Positions 1-5,617 of a stretch of 20,950 nucleotides of DNA are shown here, in pieces. Position numbers and translations under genes: made by a program. The stretch comes from a virus. The stretch lies in the IMG/VR virus record IMGVR_UViG_3300022467_001304, positions 1 through 20,950 of that record; one strand, written 5' to 3'. The notes below the pieces were generated by a model. That model searched no databases. It was not told the origin of the DNA and saw nothing but the letters and a program-made list of their open reading frames with translations. Position 1 is the first letter of the stretch. Every line of letters begins with the position of its first letter.

Positions 1-1
1 C

Positions 2-331
2 AACGCGCAGGACGACCGCATCCAGAACCTGGAGAACAGCGTCGCGACGTCGGGTGGTACGGTCGGAGCTGCTACACTGACTGCGAACCTCGCTCGTGGG
101 ACGGTGGTCCAAGCGACGAGTGCGAGTGGTCGCATCACATTCGTCAACCCGCTAGGTACTGCGGCGGCCAACGTCGTGTTCGGCATGGGCAATGCCAACC
201 AGTCGTACGCAGCACAGAAGATCAGCGTCAGCTCGAGTGTCGTCACGCTTCAGATTGTGAACACGACGAACGGTGCAGCTGCAGTATCCGGGCAGACGGT
301 CTCCGTCGACTACATCTTGGCCAGCTTCTAG
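2..331 (+). CDS. C-terminal part of a phage tail or tail-tip protein (5' end outside window)
   Basis: The frame that stops at 329-331 is open to the left edge, so this is the last 109 codons of a longer gene. An ATG/GTG inside it (about 104) has no good ribosome binding site. The visible part starts with a short heptad-like stretch (DDRIQNLENS), followed by a Ser/Thr/Ala/Val-rich, beta-prone region without cysteines ending in DYILASF. A coiled coil followed by a small beta domain is typical of trimeric tail fibre or tip proteins. The following genes (endolysin, holin, further tail-like proteins) fit the end of a tail module. Family identity cannot be assigned from this fragment; the structural role is inferred. 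Confidence 0.6.
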   Translation, partial: NAQDDRIQNLENSVATSGGTVGAATLTANLARGTVVQATSASGRITFVNPLGTAAANVVFGMGNANQSYAAQKISVSSSVVTLQIVNTTNGAAAVSGQTVSVDYILASF

Positions 332-340
332 GAGACGAGC

Positions 341-586
341 GTGATTGACGGGAACACACTTGCCTCGATCATCACCGCGGCTGGGGGTGCAATCGCAACG
401 GTGATCTTGGCGCTGGGGAAGTACCGCGAGAGCAGCGGGGACAGCGAACTACGCAAGGCTGAGAAGCTCGAAGCGAAAGCGAAGAGGATCCGCCGGACGT
501 ACATGCGGGAACATGGGGAAGAGGACGACGGCGGAGTGGAAGAGAACGTCACCAACCTGTGGCGACTCCGTCCGATAGGGATGTGA
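341..586 (+). CDS. small membrane protein of the tail/lysis region
   Basis: 81 residues starting with GTG, 6-7 nt after an AGGAG that overlaps the stop codon of the preceding gene. Residues about 6-26 are an Ala/Ile/Val-rich hydrophobic helix (ITAAGGAIATVILALG). The rest is hydrophilic and strongly charged (Lys/Arg/Glu-rich, KAEKLEAKAKRIRR), probably a helix in the cytoplasm or at the membrane face. One transmembrane segment and a charged tail beside an endolysin and a holin make a role in lysis possible (accessory holin, pinholin or holin modulator). No family is recognised, so the function is open. Confidence 0.7.
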   Translation: MIDGNTLASIITAAGGAIATVILALGKYRESSGDSELRKAEKLEAKAKRIRRTYMREHGEEDDGGVEENVTNLWRLRPIGM

Positions 587-589
587 CCA

Positions 590-844
590 ATGAAGCACAG
601 CGATCCGATGTCCGTGCGGGACACCATTGTAGCGATTGCCGTCATCGCGATGCTGTTCGCCTTCGCGGTCTTCTTCGTCGGGTGGAAGCACACAAACGAC
701 GTCGTCAACAAGGACCACCAACGCTGGTGCACGTTGTTGACGCAGATCCAGCGCCCGAAGAGTGCGCCCCCTACGACCAAGGCTGCAGCACACTTCAACA
801 ACGGTGTGCTGAAGCTGGAGAAAGAGTTCCATTGCAATGGCTAA
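590..844 (+). CDS. small single-pass membrane protein
   Basis: 84 residues from an ATG 3 nt after the stop of the previous gene. The ribosome binding site is weak (GGGATGTG), so translation may be coupled to the upstream gene. Residues about 10-32 form one hydrophobic helix (DTIVAIAVIAMLFAFAVFFVGW). The rest is a mostly polar domain with two cysteines (in WCTLLTQ and near the C terminus). The gene overlaps the next one by 8 nt. Small proteins with one transmembrane helix and a WC-LL type motif are common near actinophage lysis genes, but their function is not settled. Lysis or envelope association is inferred from context. Confidence 0.7.
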   Translation: MKHSDPMSVRDTIVAIAVIAMLFAFAVFFVGWKHTNDVVNKDHQRWCTLLTQIQRPKSAPPTTKAAAHFNNGVLKLEKEFHCNG

Positions 845-1673
845 GCGCCCCCTGATTGTCCCCAAGCCAATCTACCTCTCCGCGAAGCCGGTTCTGGTCG
901 CTGCCGTACTGGTCTTCATGGGGTTGTGGGTATACCGTGCCTTCTGGTACGATCCCTACCAGAAGCACCTCCTGCAGCTCACGACAACCAGCGGCCAGCA
1001 GAACGCAGCGAAGCTGGAGGCCAACGGACTGTCGTCGGTAGGGCCCAACCCGAGTGAGGTCGCGAAGGGGAAGGCAACACCACCTCCTGTGCGCGTATCC
1101 CCAACAACACCAGCAACGGTGTACGTCACAGGAGCACGTGGTCGACAGGGTCCAGGTCCGACGAGTGCACAGATCGGTGAAGCGGTCAGTGCGTACTTCG
1201 CTCAGCACCCTCCGCAGGCCAACGTGACGGTCTCGCAACTCACTCCGATCGTCAAGACGTATGTCACGTCGTACCTACGTGGGCATCCGATCCCAACACC
1301 ATCACCAGGCAAGGAGGGGAAGCAGGGACCTTCCGGATCACCGGGTGCACCTGGCTCACCTGGCCCTGGTCCAACGCAGGAGCAGATCAACGCAGCAGTG
1401 CAGGCGTACCTACCAGGGATCGTATCCGCGTACCTGACTGCCAACCCACCGCCGTCTGGTCCACCGGGTACGAACGGCACGAACGGAACTAACGGGACGG
1501 ACGGGACCGATGGCACGAATGGTAAGCCACCGTTCGGCTGGAGCTACACAGATCCAGGCACTGGCACCGAGATGCAGTGTCTACGTGACAACACCAACGA
1601 CAACCAGCCACACTACACATGTGCTCCAGCTTCGTCGACAACGACGATACCGCCTGGATCCGCGACGCCCTAG
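837..1673 (+). CDS. membrane-anchored collagen-like protein
   Basis: 278 residues, ATG overlapping the end of the previous gene by 8 nt. Residues 17-35 are a transmembrane anchor preceded by a basic N terminus, so the bulk should lie outside the membrane. Two Gly-X-Y collagen-like stretches occur at about 158-179 and 208-232, the second dominated by GTN and GTD triplets. Three similar predicted helices of about 20 residues alternate with them (109-126, 131-152, 180-205), each with an Ala-Val-x-Ala-Tyr or Tyr-x-x-x-Tyr core and followed by Pro. The C terminus has two cysteines and a Thr/Ser/Pro-rich tail. Collagen repeats in phages normally form trimeric stalks. Here the anchor and the place just before the endolysin suggest an envelope-spanning or lysis-associated role rather than a plain tail fibre; that is inference. 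Confidence 0.75.
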   Translation: MAKRPLIVPKPIYLSAKPVLVAAVLVFMGLWVYRAFWYDPYQKHLLQLTTTSGQQNAAKLEANGLSSVGPNPSEVAKGKATPPPVRVSPTTPATVYVTGARGRQGPGPTSAQIGEAVSAYFAQHPPQANVTVSQLTPIVKTYVTSYLRGHPIPTPSPGKEGKQGPSGSPGAPGSPGPGPTQEQINAAVQAYLPGIVSAYLTANPPPSGPPGTNGTNGTNGTDGTDGTNGKPPFGWSYTDPGTGTEMQCLRDNTNDNQPHYTCAPASSTTTIPPGSATP

Positions 1674-1681
1674 GAGGTGAG

Positions 1682-2500
1682 ATGTTCTATTTCCCCGATG
1701 TGTCGAAGTGGCAAGGGGACGGCGTCGACTGGAAGACGCTGACGAGTCAACGCGACGTAGCATGCATCCGCGCGATGTATGGCACAGGAGTGGATGTTGA
1801 CTTCGTCCGCAATCGGACAGCGGCCCACGCCAACGGAATCGGTGTGCTCGGCATGTACCACTATGTGGTCAAGGGTACGGACGTTGCCACACAGGCGCGT
1901 GCGTACCTGAACGCCATCGGTACGCTGGCACCCAACGAGTTCGACATCCTCGATCTGGAGGATGACATGGACTTGGCGAGTGCAGCTACGACGTGGTTCG
2001 GAATCGTGGAAGCTGCGCACAAACGCCAGGCCACCTGCTACAGTGGTGATCAGCACCTGCGGACCGATGTCGCTCCGTACACCACGCAGAACGCCGCTCT
2101 CGTTGCCGCAGTCGGCACTCGTCCACGCTGGGTTGCACGGTACTCGGTATCGAAGCCGTTCTCGACCTACGACGCGTGGCAGTACTCCGAGACGGACACT
2201 GGCGAGGGTATCCCTGGTCAGCACGACGACTCTCGGTACGAAGGAACCCTCGATCAGTTCAAGGCGAGGTTCCTTGGCACTACACCTGTGCAAACCGCAA
2301 CACCGGATCCTGAAGAGGAGGACCCAATGCTTTATCTGTTCATCCGTGCGTCGGCCAGCGACTTGTACCTGCTGTCCTGCCCCGGCGGACTGTTCATCGT
2401 ACGCCACTCGACGTCAGTCTCGCCGCTACTCGCTGGCGGTGCGAAGAAGATCCCGCTCGACGACGACACCTACAACGCCATGAAAGCGCAGGCGAAGTGA
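1682..2500 (+). CDS. GH25 endolysin (1,4-beta-N-acetylmuramidase)
   Basis: 272 residues. The ATG at 1682 follows TAGGAGGTGAG, and the preceding gene stops in the same place; an in-frame start at 1619 would overlap that gene and lacks a site. The N terminus (FPDVSKWQG) is the glycoside hydrolase 25 opening strand with Asp6. The catalytic D-x-E pair is at about 91-93 (ILDLEDD). The barrel ends near residue 200 (AWQYSETD, then GTLDQF). GH25 enzymes cleave the N-acetylmuramic acid to N-acetylglucosamine bond of peptidoglycan, here to release progeny. About 55 C-terminal residues after an acidic linker (DPEEEDP) are probably a wall-binding domain. No signal peptide is visible, so export probably depends on the holin encoded next. 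Confidence 0.92.
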   Translation: MFYFPDVSKWQGDGVDWKTLTSQRDVACIRAMYGTGVDVDFVRNRTAAHANGIGVLGMYHYVVKGTDVATQARAYLNAIGTLAPNEFDILDLEDDMDLASAATTWFGIVEAAHKRQATCYSGDQHLRTDVAPYTTQNAALVAAVGTRPRWVARYSVSKPFSTYDAWQYSETDTGEGIPGQHDDSRYEGTLDQFKARFLGTTPVQTATPDPEEEDPMLYLFIRASASDLYLLSCPGGLFIVRHSTSVSPLLAGGAKKIPLDDDTYNAMKAQAK

Positions 2501-2763
2501 GCCTCAAGACCACGTTCCAGGCGATCGAGAAGAAGGTCTACGCCGCTACCGGAGCTACCACGGCTGTCGGCGTTGTGATCGCAGTCCTCAACGACGTTGA
2601 GGCCAACCACCAGCTCCTGGGTTCCCTGCCGGAAGCTGCGCAGACCGCTATCCTGGCGGTCATCCCTGGTGTGCTGACTTTCGCTGCTGCGTGGAAGGTC
2701 GCTCACACACCCCGTCCGACCATCGACGAAGTGTCACCGCAGAAGGAGGTTCCCACGCCATGA
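2497..2763 (+). CDS. holin
   Basis: 88 residues from a GTG that overlaps the endolysin stop codon (GTGA), so translation is coupled. Two hydrophobic segments are visible, at about 17-32 (ATGATTAVGVVIAVLN) and 50-68 (TAILAVIPGVLTFAAAW), with a short polar loop between and a charged, proline-rich C terminus. Length, topology and position directly after the lysozyme gene fit small actinophage holins, which time lysis by making pores in the cytoplasmic membrane. Assignment rests on topology and context, not on a conserved motif. Confidence 0.8.
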   Translation: MSLKTTFQAIEKKVYAATGATTAVGVVIAVLNDVEANHQLLGSLPEAAQTAILAVIPGVLTFAAAWKVAHTPRPTIDEVSPQKEVPTP

Positions 2764-3305
2764 AGGAGTTCGGCCACGGAACATCGAAGTGGGTGTTCGA
2801 CAAGTACGACGAGGACCAAACTGCGTGGCTGAAGCTCAAGCTGGGACGCGATCCCATTGGGCGTGACTTCCGCAACGCGCTGATCCGACCGGCTGAGGTT
2901 AGCGGGTTCGAAGGCAACCTGGTGCTCAATGCTGGGTGGACGCGTCTGCTCAACCTGCTGGCTGGTGCGGGTGGTCAGGCGTACGATGCTACGCACACAC
3001 GGATCGGTGTCTCCGACACTGCTACGCCTGCAGCCGCGTATACGGACACCGACCTCAACGGGACCACCAACAAGCAGTTCGTGCTGGTGTCCTCTGCGGG
3101 CACTGTGGGTACGCGGACGCTGGCGTACACTGCGTCGTTCACGGGTTCCCTCGCCAACTGGGCGTGGAACGACTTCGGGATTGACAACGGTACCGCCAAC
3201 GGCACGACAGTCACTGCGCCACTGCTGAACCACGCCATTTCCGCGCAGGGGACGAAGGCCTCCGGACAGACGTGGACAGTGACCACGACGCTGACCTTCA
3301 CCTAG
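2760..3305 (+). CDS. phage tail/appendage protein
   Basis: 181 residues from the ATG at 2760 (ATGA overlap with the holin stop), 9 nt after GGAGGT. Residues 1-45 are charged (KWVFDKYDEDQTAWLKLKLG). From about 50 the protein has the layout FEGNLVLNAGWTRLLNLLAG, a Gly/Ala-Tyr stretch, IGVSDT, repeated Thr-rich beta strands and NWAWNDFGIDNG. This pattern occurs in a widespread family of phage virion proteins annotated as minor tail or baseplate-associated proteins, recalled from family knowledge and not searched. The rightward position after lysis genes and before a repeat-rich fibre-like gene supports a structural role. The exact location in the virion is unknown. Confidence 0.65.
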   Translation: MKEFGHGTSKWVFDKYDEDQTAWLKLKLGRDPIGRDFRNALIRPAEVSGFEGNLVLNAGWTRLLNLLAGAGGQAYDATHTRIGVSDTATPAAAYTDTDLNGTTNKQFVLVSSAGTVGTRTLAYTASFTGSLANWAWNDFGIDNGTANGTTVTAPLLNHAISAQGTKASGQTWTVTTTLTFT

Positions 3306-3315
3306 GAGCTTCACC

Positions 3316-4740
3316 GTGACCTGGTCCCTGGTACAGAGTCCTGCAGGTGTGTCGCAGTCCAGCAGCGCCACATCTACCGTGGTCTCGTTTGGATCCAACA
3401 ACACGCAAGGCAACGGACTCATCGCGTATGTGACCTTCGACATCTCCGCACCCGGAGCGGTTGCCCAGCTCTCCGACACAAAGGGCAACACGTGGCAAAT
3501 GGCACCCAGTGCCATCGGGACTGACACACCCGGGACGCAGACGACGCAGATCTGGATCGCGGAGAACTGTAAGGCGGACACTGGTACGCCAAACCAGGTC
3601 ACGGTGAAGTACGGCTCCAACGGAACGACCGCAACAGTTGGTCGTGGGTTGATCGTTGAGGAGTGGCACAACTCGAACGGACCCGTTGCCAACACCGCGG
3701 ATGGTGGTAGCGGTGGGATCGGTACTGCTACCACATCCGCCAACAGCATCTCTGCAGGATCAGTGACAACCACCGCCGATGGTGACCTGGTTGTCGTCGG
3801 CATCGAGCGCTACGTCACACGCACGATCACCGCAGGGACAGGCTACACGCTCGGGCAGCAGACGACCTCGGACGAGTTTACTGCGGAGCACCAGGTACAG
3901 ACAACCCACGGCTCGATCTCCGGCACTGCTACCTCAAGCGGGACAACGGGCTATGTGGCCGCCATGGCTGCGTTCAAGGCTCCGACGGGTTCCACACCCG
4001 TGACGCTACCCGACGGTGGTGCAGGGGTCGATAGCTCCCTGGCCAGCGCTACGGTGCCGCTAGCGGACGCAGGATCGGCCACAGAGGCGACCGGTGTGAC
4101 AGCGGTCGGATCTGCTGGGGACACTGGCCACGCATCGGAGAGTTCCCAGGCGTCAGTCGTGGCGCCGCTGGCTGACGGTGGGCGTGCCACGGAGTCGATC
4201 TCCATCGTCGAGACTGCCACCCCGGAGGTAGACGATACCGGTTCCGCACAGGAGGGTATGGGCGTTGTCGTCCAGGTCTCGCTGGAGGACTTCGCCAACG
4301 CCGACGACGTACTCGCAGTACAGGGAGCTGCCGCTCCACAGTTCGCGGACGGTGGTTCGTGTGCGGACACCATCGCGATCGTCGTGGAACTGTCGACCAA
4401 CGACACTGCCACCTGTGCAGAGGCCATTGGTGATACCGACGTGTTCCCGCTACCGGATGTCGGACAAGCGGTCGACACGCTCATGGCGGAGATCGAACTT
4501 GCGCTCAACGACACAGCGGTCGGAGCAGATAGCGTCTCGGTTTCCGGTCCACCTGGGACACCTGTCCACTTCAACGACGCTGGATTCGCGGTCGACTCAC
4601 TGACGGTGGTGAAGGTCACACCGTCGCAGGGCGGAACGGGCGTGCGTCTACTCGAGAGGGACATCGCAACCGGTGACGCTCGAGATGTGCTCTACGGTAC
4701 AACCCGCGATATAACGATGGGTGAAATTCGCGCTACCTAA
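3316..4740 (+). CDS. repeat-containing tail fibre or decoration protein
   Basis: 474 residues, GTG start 7 nt after AGGAG. Residues 1-222 form a Thr/Ser/Gly-rich beta domain ending in MAAFKAP, resembling the jelly-roll or concanavalin-like domains of tail proteins. Residues about 230-430 are about 11 tandem degenerate repeats of 18-19 residues built on (A/N)D-x-G-x-A-x-(D/E)-S with a hydrophobic strand after it; the D-x-G positions fall near 233, 251, 269, 287, 307, 325, 344, 362, 380, 398 and 420. The last 40 residues are charged and may be a tip. The stop codon overlaps the start of a promoter-like repeat. This is the last rightward gene. A surface-exposed or host-binding virion role is inferred. 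Confidence 0.7.
   Translation: MTWSLVQSPAGVSQSSSATSTVVSFGSNNTQGNGLIAYVTFDISAPGAVAQLSDTKGNTWQMAPSAIGTDTPGTQTTQIWIAENCKADTGTPNQVTVKYGSNGTTATVGRGLIVEEWHNSNGPVANTADGGSGGIGTATTSANSISAGSVTTTADGDLVVVGIERYVTRTITAGTGYTLGQQTTSDEFTAEHQVQTTHGSISGTATSSGTTGYVAAMAAFKAPTGSTPVTLPDGGAGVDSSLASATVPLADAGSATEATGVTAVGSAGDTGHASESSQASVVAPLADGGRATESISIVETATPEVDDTGSAQEGMGVVVQVSLEDFANADDVLAVQGAAAPQFADGGSCADTIAIVVELSTNDTATCAEAIGDTDVFPLPDVGQAVDTLMAEIELALNDTAVGADSVSVSGPPGTPVHFNDAGFAVDSLTVVKVTPSQGGTGVRLLERDIATGDARDVLYGTTRDITMGEIRAT
4003..4611 (+). repeat. tandem degenerate coding repeats, unit 54-57 bp
   Basis: The DNA encodes about 11 consecutive 18-19 codon units, each with an Asp-x-Gly turn followed by Ala and a Val/Ile/Leu-rich strand. 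Units differ at the DNA level, so this is an old, diverged expansion and not a recent duplication. The regular period suggests a solenoid or stacked beta structure; the acidic turns could bind metal ions, but that is not shown. Confidence 0.75.
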
Positions 4741-4774
4741 ATATGTTGCCCGTGAGCACATCTTCGCGTATACG
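4739..4774 (+). promoter_or_regulatory. class II promoter-like repeat, copy A
   Basis: AAATATG is followed directly by TTGCCC (4746-4751), a 17-bp spacer and TATACG (4769-4774). Three other copies with the same 17-bp spacing lie at 8395-8430, 16348-16383 and 18085-18113. It begins in the stop codon of the last rightward gene and points right, toward the 3' ends of leftward genes, with no rightward gene ahead. It may be an antisense promoter, a repressor-binding site or part of a termination region. The 4741-4791 interval between the convergent genes holds this element and no clear hairpin with a T-run. Confidence 0.5.
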
Positions 4775-4791
4775 TCGATATAACCGTGGAT

Positions 4792-5094
4792 TCAAGCACC
4801 ATAAACGGTTGTACGATCCGGGTTTACCAAGACTGTTCCACTCGGCAGTACGACGGCGAGGACATCGAAGTTTTCCCGCCGTACTGGTCCGATTGACCAC
4901 CTGACGGCACTGACTGGAGGCGTTGCAGATGCAGAGCGAACCTCGACGCGTTGCAGGGTACCGTCTGGGGTGATGACGATGAAGTCACAGCTCGTGTTGC
5001 CGAAGCAACCAAAGTAGACTTCGCACCCCTCTTCCGTGAAGTAGGTCGCCGCAATCAACTCGGATGCGGTGCCCTTGAGCAAGCGCTTGTCCAT
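4792..5094 (-). CDS. PD-(D/E)XK-like nuclease family protein
   Basis: 100 residues. ATG at 5094 follows AAAGGACGA; an upstream in-frame TTG would overlap the previous gene and lacks a site. The fold order matches small PD-(D/E)XK resolvase-like proteins: a helix with Glu (KGTASELIAATYF), a strand (GCEVYFGCFG), Asp in SCDFIVITPDG and the final strand LQRVEVRSA. The usual E-x-K signature reads E-V-R here, so the catalytic lysine is replaced by arginine; activity may be altered or lost. This is the last gene of the polymerase unit, so a role in DNA processing is plausible. Family assignment is from motif order only. Confidence 0.6.
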   Translation of the reverse strand: MDKRLLKGTASELIAATYFTEEGCEVYFGCFGNTSCDFIVITPDGTLQRVEVRSASATPPVSAVRWSIGPVRRENFDVLAVVLPSGTVLVNPDRTTVYGA

Positions 5095-5108
5095 TTCGTC
5101 CTTTCGTG

Positions 5109-5333
5109 CTAATCCGGACAATCACACGGCCGATCGAAGTGAGCATGCACTACGTGGATCACACCGAGCTTCGGTGCACCGTATCCCAGAATGAGGTACT
5201 GGTTGACGATCATCTGCGGTACATGCGTGGAGACCGTCATCACGCTAGTAGGGATGCCGAGAGACAACGACACACGCCAACGATTGTCAGGACCGATGAC
5301 GATCATGGGCTCTGTGAGGAAGTCTCTCGGCAT
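5109..5333 (-). CDS. hypothetical protein, beta-rich
   Basis: 74 residues, ATG about 9 nt after AAGGA, the upstream gene ending a few bases before the start. The sequence is mostly alternating hydrophobic strands (MIVIGPDNRWRVSLSLG, QYLILGYGAP, LGVIHVVHAHF) and ends with a Cys-Asp-Cys-Pro-Asp tail. No transmembrane segment or signal peptide is visible and no family is recognised. It lies between a helical protein and the PD-(D/E)XK-like protein in the polymerase transcription unit. Confidence 0.6.
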   Translation of the reverse strand: MPRDFLTEPMIVIGPDNRWRVSLSLGIPTSVMTVSTHVPQMIVNQYLILGYGAPKLGVIHVVHAHFDRPCDCPD

Positions 5334-5338
5334 CGCGA

Positions 5339-5617
5339 TCAGTCCTTCCGCAACAGCGGAGACGGCTTCGGACCCGGCACAACTTGCATGGGCTTGGTGT
5401 CCAACTCGTACTGAGCGATCAGCACTGCCAGGATGCCCGCCTGCGCATGCGCCTGCGCAGCCAGGATGGCGTTCTGCTGCTCGATAGCGCCCTGCGGGTT
5501 GAGCTGAATCTGCTCCCGTGTGAAGCTCGCTGCGAACATGAGGTTCTGCAACGCGTCGCTCAGACGGTTGCCAGCGAGCTCCTTGACGTTCTGCTGCTTC
5601 TGCTGTGCGTTGTTCAT
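5339..5617 (-). CDS. hypothetical helical protein
   Basis: 92 residues. The ATG at 5617 overlaps the polymerase stop codon as ATGA, so it is probably translated by coupling; the nearest purine-rich stretch (GAGGAG) is rather far. The protein is Gln- and Ala-rich and almost wholly helical (AIEQQNAILAAQAHAQAG), with a Pro-rich C terminus (VVPGPKPSP). It resembles small oligomerising or accessory proteins, but no family is recognised. A partner role for the polymerase is suggested only by position. Confidence 0.65.
   Translation of the reverse strand: MNNAQQKQQNVKELAGNRLSDALQNLMFAASFTREQIQLNPQGAIEQQNAILAAQAHAQAGILAVLIAQYELDTKPMQVVPGPKPSPLLRKD

Noticed and set aside
1490-1524. GGNACN-type tandem DNA repeat as a separate repeat element.
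   Set aside because: It is the codon pattern of the GTN/GTD collagen triplets in the membrane-anchored protein.
2703-3803. Long minus-strand open frame under the tail genes.
   Set aside because: No start signal, and the plus-strand genes have good sites and tail-protein features.
4741-4791. Bidirectional terminator between the convergent gene ends.
   Set aside because: Only a 6-bp inverted repeat with a 16-nt loop (AACCGT/ACGGTT) that runs into the coding region, and no T-run; the class II element explains the sequence better.
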